This document shows positions 30,608 to 42,018 of a stretch of DNA of 64,000 nucleotides, piece by piece (within the stretch, counting starts at the first letter, position 1; every line of letters begins with the position of its first letter). Below the pieces are notes generated by a model. It searched no databases. It saw only the letters and a program-made list of their open reading frames with translations, and was not told the origin of the DNA. The position numbers and the translations under genes were made by a program. This DNA comes from Proliferodiscus dingleyae (lineage: Eukaryota; Ascomycota; Leotiomycetes; Helotiales; Lachnaceae), in assembly GCA_003988795.1 (NCBI GenBank), contig QYAK01000020.1:310001-374000 (forward strand), read 5' to 3'.

Positions 30608-32907
30608 ATGTCAGGCGGAACTCAGTCCGTTCATGGCTTGTCTGCAAGCGATCATTCCACCTTGATCACCGTCCACGGGCAGAATGTAAATATTGGTGGG
30701 GCAGATGCAAGGTCGGAATCTGTTCCGACGACCAAGCCATTCTCTACTGTCCCATTTGCCCCAGACCCTGACTTTGTCGACCGCTCCGAGATATCAGCCT
30801 GGATTCGTGACCAGTGTTCTGGCCAAGGGGCTCGTGCAGCGTTGGTCGGTCTGGGTGGTGTAGGGTATGTCAATTCCTGCTTTCTGGGAACAATGATTCT
30901 AAAAGTGGCAAAAGAAAGTCACAGCTGGCTATCCGATATTCCCACTATGTCCGCGATACGGCGCCGCATACGTTTGTGTTCTGGGTGCATGCAGGTACAG
31001 AAGCACGGTTCGAAGAAGCATACAAAGACATTGCAGATAGGCTCCAGCTTCCTGGACGGAACGATCCAAAAGAGGACATTTTGCGGTTGGTCAGAAACTG
31101 GCTGTGTGACGAGACAAATGGAAAATGGGTGATGATCCTGGATAATGCAGACGATATCGAGATATTTTACCCCACTCAGAAACGCAAGATAGACCAATCC
31201 TCTGCAACGACATCGAGACGGCTAGAAATGTACCTCCCACAAAGCCGTAACGGATCGATTCTGATTACTTCCCGAAGCAAAGACGCGGCGGCGAGACTAG
31301 CGGGTGGTTGGCATCGATTCCAGGAAGTTGGTACAATGGACGAAAATCAGGCTCTTCATCTGTTCCGGAACAAGCTACAAAGCAGGTCAACTGAAGAAGG
31401 CGCTGCTGATCTCCTACGCGAACTCGATTATGTACCCCTCGCCATTACCCAAGCAGCGGCATTCATTAGCAAGCGAGGCCGAAGAACGGCAGTCGATTAT
31501 CTACGTACGCTTCGAAGCAACGAAAAGAAGAAAGAGAGCCTCTTGAACCGGGACTCGGGAGATCTTCGCCGAGATGAGAGCGCGTCGAATTCAGTGGTGT
31601 TGACATGGCAGATGTCTTTCGATTGCATTCGTAAGCAGCGGCGCTCGGCTGCAGATCTACTATCGCTCATGAGCTGTTTCAATCCTCAAGGAATTCCAGA
31701 ATGGATCCTTCGAAGCTATAACAGAAGCGCCCTAGACACTGGCGACGAAGACGAGGCTGATGTAACTTTTGATGATGACCTTGACATTTTGCAGGCCTAC
31801 TCTCTCATCAAAACAACGACAAATACTGGTGTGTGTGAGATGCACGCTCTGGTACAATTCTGCACACGAGTTTGGCTGTCCAATTTCGGCAACTCAAAAG
31901 AGTGGGACCAGGAGTTCCTAGAACTAATGGCCAAAGAATTTCCTTTTGTCGAGTTTGAGAACTGGCCGAAATGCCAGCAGCTACTTCCACACGTTGAGCC
32001 GTTGTACGAAAGCAGTCTTTCTGATGATGACTCGGTAATTAACCGCAGCGCTGTGCTCAACAGAGCCGCGACATACATGAAGGCCGCCCTAGGAAAGTAC
32101 GACCAAGCGGAGATGCTCCATCGACAAGTTCTAGAAGAGAATATGAAAATACTAGGTGTACAACATCCTGATACCCTGACAAGCATGAACAATTTGGCAA
32201 TAGTATTAAGACAGCTAGAAGAGTACGACGAAGCCGAGAAACTCCATCGACAAGCTCTAGAAGAGACGGTGAAAATACTAGGTATACAACATCCTTTTGC
32301 GCTAGCAAGCATGAACAATTTGGCAATGGTATTAGGAGACCTAGAAGAGTACGACGAAGCCGAGGAACTCTGTCGACAAGTTCTAGAAGAGACGGAGAGG
32401 GTACTAGGTATGCGACATCCTTATACGCTAGCCAGCATGAACAACTTAGCAATGGTATTAGGAGAGCTAAAAGAGTACGAGGAAGCGGAGAAACTCCATC
32501 GACAAGCGTTAGAAGAGAGGGAGAGGGTACTAGGTATACAACATCCTGATACCCTAACAAGCATAAACAACTTGGCAACGGTATTAGTATGTCTAGGAGA
32601 GTACGAGGAAGCAGAGAAGCTCTTTCGACAAGCTCTAGAAGAGAGGGAGAGGGTACTAGGTATACGACATCCTGACACATTGGCATCTGTTTGGAACCTG
32701 GCTGTTGTTTTGCGCAACCGCAAGCGGTATGAAGAAGCTTCCAGGCTCTACCAGAGAGCATGCGACGGCTTGAAGGAGACGCTTGGTACTCAGCACCCAA
32801 GCACCATTAAATGTCTCCGTGGTTATTCAGATATGCAACAAGAGGCAGAGCAAGAAAGGTTGGGACAGATGCAAGACGATGATCGACAGCAAGAAAGTGG
32901 CGAGTAG
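30608..32907 (+). CDS. NLR-type STAND receptor: N-terminal amyloid-like motif, NB-ARC, TPR repeats
   Basis: Two exons (30608-30864, 30915-32907) join through a 50-nt intron lying inside the P-loop codons, giving 749 residues. Residues about 14-32 hold a single motif with Leu19/Ile20, Val27, Ile29 and Gly30, spaced as in the two units of the neighbouring HeLo-like protein. The NB-ARC domain follows: P-loop GLGGVGKSQ (about 81-89), Walker B-like KWVMILDNADD (156-166), GSILITSRS (sensor/RNBS-B) and the GLPLA-equivalent YVPLAITQAAAF. Six 42-residue TPR units (480-731) end the protein. In known fungal pairs, ligand binding to the C-terminal repeats drives NB oligomerisation, which exposes the N-terminal motif and templates amyloid in the effector. 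The ligand is unknown. An alternative ATG at 30413 would add 65 residues. Confidence 0.85.
32095..32850 (+). repeat. Six 126-bp units encoding 42-residue TPRs
   Basis: Units begin at 32095, 32221, 32347, 32473, 32599 and 32725, exactly 126 bp apart. The middle four or five are very alike at DNA level (gagtacga.gaagc.gag..., ggtatacaacatcctgat...), while the last is diverged. Conserved residues include EYDEAEKLHRQALEE, LGIQHPDTL and MNNLA, typical of the TPR_10/TPR_12 type in fungal NLRs. Confidence 0.9.
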
Positions 32908-33931
32908 GAGGGGGATTGGAACTATATATCAGTGCCAGTACATCTTGTATGAGTCTATGTCAAGAAGATGCGAATTCCAATGCAGTCATGTCAAATTTGT
33001 ATTAATTGTGATAGAAAGCTGAATACTATCCCGTGACTACGACGGCCTGTTTCATTCCATCAGTCGGATATGAAAGCGCATGAAGATAGAATGTGTAGAG
33101 AATCATTTGCAACATCAGAACTGACAAAAGCTCAACTGCACCCAGAATTGACTGCTGTTTGGTGTAGTTGCAACTGTCTCTGGATTTTTGAAAGGATAGA
33201 TTGGCGATCTTGATCATTTCTATAATGGCGGGGAAAGTCATCGACGGTGCTAGCGGGATCTAGCTCGTCATAGCGTTCCCAAATCCGCTCATATGTTCTT
33301 CTAGAACATATGAGACTTCCCACTGCTGGTTCTTATTCATACGCCCCGGACTCCGGTTGCTAGTTACAGCATGAGACTGGGTGTCTCCTTACTGTCAACA
33401 TTCAGTGTCAAGTATCAAACATGTTAGAAAGATAGATGAATGGATGCAATGCGTGCCGAAAGGGTGGTTTATTTTCGACCACTTTCATGAAAGCGACACT
33501 TCACTTGCCAGGAGGCGGGGGTGGGTCTCTGGAAGCAGAGACGCGACCCGAGGGCGCGCTGTTGGGCTCGTCGGGATCAACAGGCCAATTCCAATGAACA
33601 AGTTTCAACCGTCACGTGTGAACATTGGCACCGTAATCTCAGCATGGCACGATATATTATGCCTCCAAGAGAGAAGGGAAGAAAAATCTTTAGTTACCAT
33701 GTCAACATTAATGGGGTTTCCGCCTGTTGGTCACACGTAAACGAGGGACAACTCTGCCACGCCATCCGCTTTGATTGGCGCACATCATGCGGCGAATCCT
33801 TAGTCTTGGCCCCCATCCAGTTGGCAGAGAAAAATGGAAATTTTCTTCAGAAGCTCAACTTCTTCTCCTTCTCAAATATACTGCGACCGATGCGTTGAGA
33901 GAAGGGAGAAAGGGAGAGCGCCCGAATCGCT
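32908..33931. other. Intergenic 1 kb with a perfect inverted repeat
   Basis: Short frames only. At 33290-33312 a perfect 10-bp inverted repeat (catatgttct / agaacatatg) flanks a 3-base spacer. The remainder includes the promoter of the HeLo-pseudokinase gene. Confidence 0.5.
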
Positions 33932-35992
33932 ATGGCTGAAGCCTTCGGTATCGTGACTGGCGTCCTAGGCCTGTTGCCGCTTTGTCGCGGTAAGTTTTGA
34001 CAGCTCATACCACTATCGAGATATTTGACTTATGAAAGCACGCAGATGGACTGGTAATGATCAAAGACGTGTTCGACGCACCAAAAAGCCTCAGTCAGCA
34101 AGTTGGGAGAATCGAGCTTCAGCGAGATGTCAGTTTCCTTCTGATCCTCTCACCTATCATGTCTCACGTGACACTTAGAGATTCGATCAATGGCGCGAAA
34201 TATGGAGAAGCGAGGACGGCGAGAAGGATGTGAAATTCGAGATCTATGCAAAAGACAATCCAGCAGCTGGGAGAAGGGTGATGAGGCAGCTGGCGCTACT
34301 TTCACAGACGCTATTCGACGCGAGAGCCCTGGAGGATCAGTATGGGATCAAGCCGGATCGGTCGAGTCAGGTAAGAGTGTCTATGACCGCGGTAGATTCC
34401 ACGATGTGCTTATGTATTCTAGGACGCGAAGGATCTCTCACGATTCAAGTTGAACAGCGGACAGGATCTTACTCTCGAAACACAAAATTCATTCCTGGAG
34501 CGGTGTAGGGCAAACATGTCCTTCATCAGGAAATGCAAATTCGTTTTCAGGAAAAAGGAGGCCTTGTGGGAGAAGTTGATACAACACTTGCGAGAGTATA
34601 ATGAGAATCTCCTAACGTACGGGCCTAAGTTCGATCTGGCAAAGATGCTAAAAAGCGAATTCGAGGTGTTGAGGAAAATGCATCACGAAGATTTGAAGCG
34701 TCGCGCAGAGGCGTCGGCTTACGAGGCGAAGCACTCAGCACCCAATAACAAGAATGTCGGCAGATACCAAGACCTCTCGCTAGCAGCTCAATTCAGCGCG
34801 GTCGTCAAGTTTGAAAGGCCGCACGCAGCGTTCAGGTTCACGATGCGAGATTTCCGACTTGACCCCGCATACATGCTCTCATCATCCGCTTCTTCAACGA
34901 TGGCTCTGCTCTTCGACTATCCTGTCAGGAAGGAACACAGAGTTGTACTCATAGAGTGGATTGACGATATTGACCGAGACCAGGAGCGAGACACGAGGAT
35001 TAAGACGCTCATGCTAGCGACCCCAAAGCCCGGGCAATTACTACTACCGACATGCTATGGTATGGTCGAAGATACTTTCAATCATCGGTTTGGTCTCGTC
35101 CTTGCACCCCCTGCACATATCCGTTCAAACCTGCCGCCCATTCTCCCCGCCGGAGCGATATCACAAAAGCGAATGCCAATTTCATTGAAAGAGCTACTTG
35201 ACAAGAAGCATCCCTCGAGCGTGCATATGTTGGATCTTGGGATCAGACTCAAGCTTGCAAAGAAACTGGTGGATGCTGTACATATGATGCATTGCGTTGG
35301 ATGGGTCCACAAGTCAGTCCCCGCCAAGAATGAGCTGACATACCCCACAATTCTGACTTGTTACAGGAACATCCGCTCGAACTCCATCCTCTTCTTTCCC
35401 GCGCGTAATAAACCATCGAGTGGCCCTCCGGGCCCAGCGTCGGGCTACCCCCAACCTCTAGGATACGATGAGCCTATTTTCGTTGGTCTTGGGAACGCTC
35501 GAGCGGACGACGTCGTTCACGACCCCGGGGAGAGATATCTGGTCGAAGGACTTGTAGAATACGATCCGCGGATGAAGATGAAGTCAAAGCGACCAACTGA
35601 CATCAATCTCGACTACTATCAGCACCCTGACAAGCGTTGGAATCCGACAATACGGTACTCCCGTTCGCACGATATATATTCTCTGGGTTGTGTGTTGTTA
35701 GAGATCGGGCTTTGGAAGCCGCTGGACAAGGTGTTGCCGGTTGACGACCCTGAGTTCGAGAGGACAAAGAAGAACTTCCAGGGATTGACGATGAAGCTAG
35801 ATGGGTAACGGCTCCTGCTAGTATTCTTTGATATTGAACTGATATTTTTCCAGTATGGTTGGATCGATTTATGGCAACGTTGTTCGAAAGTGCCTAGCGA
35901 TCAGCACACGAGAGCGAACCGAGCTTGAGGCTAGGGAACTGTCGAATTTCTGTGCTGAAATTGCAGCTAGTCTGGACAGATGTTACGCTTAG
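33932..35992 (+). CDS. HeLo domain-pseudokinase protein (MLKL-like architecture)
   Basis: Six exons join in frame: 33932-33989, 34046-34128, 34179-34370, 34423-35312, 35367-35804 and 35854-35992, giving 599 residues. The N-terminus (MAEAFGIVTGVLGLLPLCRDG...) is a HeLo (prion-inhibition) domain, about 1-210, which in HET-S forms the membrane-active helical bundle. A linker is followed by a protein-kinase-like fold (about 290-590). In the kinase part the catalytic-loop HRD is HKN (407-409), the DFG position reads VGLGN (447-451), and no glycine-rich loop or VAIK lysine is evident, so it should be inactive. SHDIYSLGCVLLEIGLW is the conserved F-helix. A death-inducing helical bundle plus pseudokinase is the layout of animal and plant MLKL. 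No amyloid motif is seen. It lies 1 kb downstream of the NLR, on the same strand. Confidence 0.8.
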
Positions 35993-37511
35993 GCATTGAG
36001 TAGTCTACCTATGGACAGAATTATGGTGCTTTCCGACGCTAGTCTACCAGCCAGGATCAGGAGGTAGGAACAAGCAACCGCGCCTATCAAAACTGATCTT
36101 GAATTTTCCTTGTCTAAGAACTGCAGTGCTCCGTACCTAGTTAAGGCTCCACCACGTTTCTTTCAACCATGAATGCAGCTAGGCTCGACTTTGCTTCAAT
36201 ACCGTCTCCGAGAATGTGTACCCCGATGTCATGTTTCGGCCAACTGCTCGCAATCCCAAGCCAGTCTCTCGCTTAACTCAATTATAAGCGTCGCTTCGAT
36301 AGGCAGCGTTCTCAACTCGAACCCATAAAGTGATGGTGGACACTATTCAGCAAATTCTCGCGGACTCAAAATGATCATTGCGATAAATGAGCGACGCAAT
36401 TCAAGATCATGGATATTCTGGAAGGACACATACGTGCGCGCACATACACTGTCAAAACTTTTCGAAGGAAGTGACGGAAAGGCTCACAGAGCAATTCACC
36501 GCTACAAACCAGGACCTCCGAGTGGATGAGGACAATTTGATCTAGGATCGAAGGCAGTTGGGAGCAGAAATGGTCAGGTCCAATATGCAAATTACAGCAA
36601 TCAGCATCGAGCCTAATCGAGTCTGGAACGAAAGAAATGCATTCAAGGAAGATTGAGGACCTTTGAACATAAGTTTTGGAGGAAAAGTCGGCTTTGCTTT
36701 GTACAAACATCATTGCTTTCTTATCGTGACGACTTTCCTGTTTTTCATACTCTGTACTTGGTTTGGATCAAGCTATGTGAATCATGGGGGAAGGCGAGGA
36801 TTGCACGTCTGAAATATTTCTGAGAGGAAGGAGTAGCATCAGGACAGTGCCCAGTTTGGGCATCTGGTAGAGCTTTCCAAGGCAATTGTCAAAGTAGTGC
36901 TTGGAGGGTCAGAGCTCGTATTTTGTTCCAGTTGTGTATGTGCCAGCCTAGGTATTATCCAGATGCCCAATCCTACGTTTTCTAGGGGCGTAAATTACTC
37001 TCTGGCAACTATCAAGTTTGAATTTCAAGCTGTCCTAGGCCCTGTGAGCTACTCAAGCCCCAGTAATCAGGAAGCCCGAATGTTTACACAAGACTAGACT
37101 TGCTGGACGCTCCCTTTCACGGAGTGATATCCGGAGACACAATCGAGAAATCTCTCGAGTCTTAGCATACGCAACATATGATCTATACTCATGTCTTGCC
37201 GGACTTGCTTTTGTCTCGAGTTATTGTTCTATGAGTCTTATCTAAGAATGCCTTCTTGGCTAGTAGGTCATTATGGCTTTGAACGGCATCATTGCCTGCC
37301 ATGGCCACGATCGCATGCTGGGTTCAAAGTTGATATTGACTGCGGGAGGAGGCCAAGATTCTCTCTCAAGCGTCACGGCATTGGCGTATATCATTATTCT
37401 CTTTCTTTGCAGCTACATATAAATCAATGGAATAGCACTTATTTGTTAGATTCCTGCTCACCTGATATTCTAGCTCAAGGTGGACGCCGTTTAGAGATAT
37501 CAGCCAGATAG
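35993..37511. other. Intergenic 1.5 kb, nothing recognised
   Basis: Frames up to about 112 residues occur (36375-36713 minus; 37191-37511 plus) but none has a domain, a signal peptide or splice-supported continuation. Confidence 0.45.
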
Positions 37512-38984
37512 TCAACGGCCGAAAAGAGCAGTGTCAATCGAGGCCAACACAACGCAAGGTTTGTGTGTCGAGTCAAACCATGAGGCTGTGAGTTTGTTGT
37601 CCCGTTCCCACCACACTCTAGACAAGAAAGTTTTTGTGGCCTTCTGTACCACCGGTGTGAACTGATCCACATATTCGTCCGCGTTCTGAAGTGCCTGGCT
37701 ACGGGCTACCGCGTCTCGCATCTCAATTGCGGCCACGATGAATGGCAGAGTCACATAATGCACTGATCGCTTTGTGACCCTTCGGACTAGCTCCATTTCA
37801 CTCATGATCTCGTTTGCCCAGATGCCGGCTTGATCATCCTGCTCGCCGAATCTGCACAGCAGCCGGTGGCTAACTAATAGCGCCGCCAATCGGTATAATC
37901 TAGCCTGGGCGAGGAGGTGAACGACCTCTACAGTTTTGAACTGCTCCATAAAATTATGAGGTTGGGATGGCTGCCACGCTTCCACCTCAGCCTGAATTTG
38001 TCCCAACTGCTTCTCTATTAGAGCCATGTAGCTCGCGTCGGTCGTGTTGGCAAGGGAGTGACTGATCACACAGAGGTCATGGTAGTATGGCATCAAGGTT
38101 GTACACAGACCTAAGTGCCGATCTACCACTTCTTTTCCCGAGTCTAGGGACCGCACAGGAGTCTTGATTGTTGGCCTTCGGCGATGGACGATGCACTCCA
38201 TCATCTCCAACGAAACCAGAAACGTTAGCCACGGCTCTGCATCCGAATCTAAGATTTCGGTTTCGATGAACGGTTCAACCACGCTGAGGCAGTGTTGAGA
38301 TACCTCGTATACGCCCTGTCCTACGGCCGAGTAGATGAACAAAGCTAGGGAAATTCCCAGAGTCAGGCACAGAGCGGCATCCTGAGGTGTGGACACGGGC
38401 AGAGCGCGCAGTGTTTTCATGGCGGCCAATGCATGCAGCAAGTTGGCGTGTCCATCGTCTATTTCTACCGCGCCGTGATGGTGAGCATGCATCAACTTCA
38501 GGGCTCCGGCGCACGCAAGATATGCATCCTTGAGCACGGTAAATGCCACCGGTAGGGGCGCTACCAGAGATTGCCTCTCGGCGTCTTGGAAAATAGGGCT
38601 CACGACGTAACAATTGAGGTTTTGGGGCTGATCTAGGAGGAACAGTAGTTTCTCCTTTTCATTCTGAGCGAGGTCCGCGAGACCGTTGATCCATTTACCA
38701 ATATCGAGCGGCGGCGAACTCGCATTGGTATTAGACAGGCTCGATGCTGGCCTTAGCCCACCAGAGTCGCTGGCCCCAGCATCAGGATGATCTGGGACGT
38801 GGCGAGGCTCATTGGGCCTCCGTCCTGCCTGTCGTGGTGGACGGACGGTTACGCAGGACAAGCCGAGTCTGTCGCATCTTCCACAAATCTCAGTGACGGA
38901 CTGACGTGCGCAACGTTCCTTGAGCCTGTAGCATCGATCGCAGGCCGTTTGCAGCCTTCGCGATCGTTTTATGGCCGACGTCAT
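37512..38984 (-). CDS. Zn(II)2Cys6 transcription factor
   Basis: A single exon of 490 residues. The N-terminal binuclear zinc cluster has Cys at 15, 18, 25, 34, 37 and 44 (ACDRCYRLKERC...ICGRCDRLGLSC), preceded by a basic SAIKRSRR stretch. A Pro/Ser-rich linker follows. The C-terminal two thirds are helical and resemble the middle region of aflatoxin-regulator-like (AflR-type) factors in general character, with no clear fungal_trans motif. Such proteins bind CGG-containing sites and control nearby or pathway genes. The adjacent divergent amidase gene is the nearest candidate target, but no evidence links them. Confidence 0.88.
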   Translation of the reverse strand: MTSAIKRSRRLQTACDRCYRLKERCARQSVTEICGRCDRLGLSCVTVRPPRQAGRRPNEPRHVPDHPDAGASDSGGLRPASSLSNTNASSPPLDIGKWINGLADLAQNEKEKLLFLLDQPQNLNCYVVSPIFQDAERQSLVAPLPVAFTVLKDAYLACAGALKLMHAHHHGAVEIDDGHANLLHALAAMKTLRALPVSTPQDAALCLTLGISLALFIYSAVGQGVYEVSQHCLSVVEPFIETEILDSDAEPWLTFLVSLEMMECIVHRRRPTIKTPVRSLDSGKEVVDRHLGLCTTLMPYYHDLCVISHSLANTTDASYMALIEKQLGQIQAEVEAWQPSQPHNFMEQFKTVEVVHLLAQARLYRLAALLVSHRLLCRFGEQDDQAGIWANEIMSEMELVRRVTKRSVHYVTLPFIVAAIEMRDAVARSQALQNADEYVDQFTPVVQKATKTFLSRVWWERDNKLTASWFDSTHKPCVVLASIDTALFGR

Positions 38985-39870
38985 TTGAGCCGGACATTAG
39001 AAGCGGAGTGAACTGTGCAAGAGACGTCCCGTCGAGGAATGGATGGGTTGGGACGAAAGCGACATGTATTAGACGAGATATTCGTTGAGGCTGCAGTCGG
39101 CTAGGCGGAGTCCGCTTACCCTCTAAATTGTGTTAGTACGTCAAGAGACTTATGTCAAAATATACCAGGCATATTTCGAATTTTAGTGCGACTATTAGAT
39201 ATTGATACCAAAATGAAGATGATCATAGACCAAAAATTAAGAAATAGGCACCGAAAATATTTACGCTTGACTGAGCTGCAACCTTAAGGAGCCGCGGTAG
39301 GTCTCCGTATATCAGACTAGGCAAATATCGAACCTCATTGGCTAGCCTTCTTTGGGCCGGAGGGTTGACCGGAGGGTTGGCCGGAGAATTGGATGGCCCA
39401 TGTACCAACAGACAGCAAATAGTCGGTACGATACTGTGATTGTTGGCCACCGTGGTGTCTCACAGAAGAGTTTCTAGAGGATCTAGACTCATTCAGAACA
39501 GCAAGATTCTTGTGCCTGCCTATAGAAGTCACAAGTGTATTGGGTAGAGCGGGACTGGCTTGCACCAGTGGTTGAAACGTACCCTTTCTGGAAACAATAG
39601 AGATAAATTACTCACAAAATACAAGTTTAATTTCTCTCTATAATGCCATGAGCTGGGACCGGAACCGGAAGCTTTCGTAATGCTCGGCCAGATTGCTAAG
39701 AACAGCAGGAGATCATCCTCAACAATATTGTTGGTACAATACCCAACACAGAGACTAGACGGAGGGACATTGGGTATAAAGTCGGTCTAGAATAATTTTC
39801 TAAAGCCAAGTGACATTCCATCGAATTACGAAACAGGCCTTTGAGTTTACCTCTAAAAGAAAACGACAAG
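38985..39870. promoter_or_regulatory. Divergent intergenic region, regulator / amidase, with short tandem repeat
   Basis: The two genes start on opposite strands about 890 bp apart. At 39355-39391 a 12-bp unit of the form ccggagggttgg is repeated three times imperfectly. No gene is supported. The frame reported further upstream of the amidase ATG begins with TTG and is not a usable eukaryotic start. Confidence 0.45.
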
Positions 39871-41708
39871 ATGACAGCCGACGGGAAGGACTATCGCAGT
39901 ATTGCGGCTAAAAAGCAGCAGCAGCGACAGGATAAGATCCCTAAGGAATGGTTGATTGACGTTAAGAAGTATGGAGAGGCTACTAATTTGTTGGAAGTGC
40001 CAATTACCTGCGGAATCTTGGATGAGGTCGACTGTCAGATCACATCTGATCATGACGCCACAGCTCTCCTGGAGAAGATCAAGGGAGGAGTATGGTCCGC
40101 TGAGCGAATCGCCATCGCTTTAAGCAAACGAGCGGCCATCGCTCACCAGCTGGTAAGTTCTTGTCAGCTTTGTGTATTGCACAACCAAAATTGTATTGAC
40201 TCACGCGTACAATCATGAGACAGACCAACTGCTTGACCGAGATCTTTTTCGATGAGGCGATTGAGCGAGCCCAACAACTCGACAGAGAATGGCGAGAGAC
40301 TCCTGACCGCAAGGCTCTCAGACCTTTACATGGACTACCTATCTCACTCAAAGACAGCTTCCAGGTGGTTGGAAAAGACACTTCGACAGGATTGGCCTGC
40401 TTCGTTAACGAGCCGGCGGAGCAGAATAGTGCTCTCGCTGCCTTGCTGCTTGACCTGGGTGCAGTTCTGTACTGCAAGACCAACCTTCCGCAAACAATCA
40501 TGACTGGTGACAGTGATAACAATGTTTTTGGCAGGACTTTGAATCCTCACAACATTGCCTTGACCGCAGGTGGGAGTACCGGCGGCGAGGGTGCTCTCAT
40601 CGCCCTTCGCGGCAGCTTGCTTGGAGTGGGCACCGACATTGGCGGAAGTATCCGCATTCCCGCATTATGCAATGGTATCTATGGCGTTCGAGGGAGCGTG
40701 GGAGTGGTACCTCACGATGGTGTGCGAGATCTCGCCGTGCCAGGGACAGACGGTGTGCGTTCCGTCGCAGGGCCTATGGCGACGTCAATTCGCGACTGTC
40801 ATATGTTCATGAAAGCAATCATGGAGTCAGAGACCTGGCGATATGATAGCGCTGTAGTGTCAGTACCATGGAGACACCTAAAGGTCCAGCAAAGGCTGAG
40901 AATCGGTCTTGTTGAAGACAATGGTGTCCATACCCCCTCTCCCCCGATCCAACGAGGCTTGGACAAAGCAGCCAAACTTCTTCAGGAAAGTAATGAGGTC
41001 GAACTAGTTCCTCTCACATTGCCCGGCGTTAGAGATATTTACCAGGATCTCCTCCAGTATTGGGCGCCGCTAGGAACCGAAGTACGTTTGACAGTGTATC
41101 TCGATAGAAATCTTGAAAGGAGCTAATATGAGACTAATCAAAGCATTACTCCGAGCTGCTTGATCGAACAGGAGAGCCACCCATACCATCCCTCGATGTA
41201 GTTAAGATTTTGTCCTTGGAGGGAACAACTTTGAAAGGCTTCTTCGACCTCAACGTCCGTCGGCAAGAGGCTACAAAGAAGTACCAGCGATTGTTCGACA
41301 ATAACAAGATCGACGCCATTTTGATGCCAGCGGCACCTCACACAGCTGTTCCTTGGAATAGATGGTCGAGCGCAAGTTATACCGGCCTGTGGAACTATCT
41401 TGACCAACCCGCCGTCGCCATTCCAGTGGACAAGGTAGGTGAGATAGATGTGGCGGATGATGTTGTCCATGCCAAATATGGCCCTGAGGATGCCGAGCTT
41501 TATAAACTCTGTATGTGAAATATTTCACCACACACATGTCAGCCTCTGCACGCAACTTAAAGCTGACGATTGCTGTCATTTAGACACAGACCCGGAGCTG
41601 TACAAGGACGCTCCAATAGGCGTGCAAGTGGTTGGGTATCGACAACTGGACGAAGCACTGATGAATACGGCCAGTGTTATTGACTCGATCATCAATAGGA
41701 AGAGATGA
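39871..41708 (+). CDS. Amidase-signature enzyme, acetamidase (AmdS) type
   Basis: Four exons, 39871-40152, 40224-41081, 41144-41510 and 41584-41708, join in frame to 543 residues, the usual length of fungal acetamidases. The catalytic Lys lies in LPISLKDSF, the cis-Ser in the Gly/Ser-rich AGGSTGGEGAL, and the nucleophile Ser in GVGTDIGGSIRIPA. The C-terminal GVQVVGYRQLDEAL is typical of the family. These cytosolic enzymes hydrolyse short-chain amides to acid and ammonia, allowing use of amides as nitrogen source, but members with other substrates exist. Confidence 0.9.
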
Positions 41709-42018
41709 GTGGGAAAGAAGGTGGAAACAAGAACGAAGTAGAGAGATATTGTCAAAAGCGCGCCCCAATTAGCGGCAAATCCAAATAAGGCGGCAATCCG
41801 TAGAGATAGGAGAGTACCTTGGCAGATCCATAGTAGTCTCTAAACTCCAAGACTAGATTCTCACCAAGGTCTTGGTGGTTGCGAATTTTTTTAAGTGATT
41901 CACGTCCTCATTGAACAGCATTTTATGCTCCTTTGCTGCCGCTCTAAAGCTAGGTCAAAGAGCAAGGTAAGTACGTGGAAGAATATTGGATAGGCAGCTG
42001 GTTGTCTTAGATCACTAG

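Noticed and set aside
31797..32800. Long minus-strand frames (173 and 247 residues) with regular repeats
   Set aside because: They are exact antisense shadows of the NLR's TPR repeats; their periodicity is that of the 126-bp units.
33932..35992. Possible amyloid motif in the HeLo-pseudokinase
   Set aside because: Both termini and the linker were read for the VxLG-type spacing found in the neighbours; none was seen.
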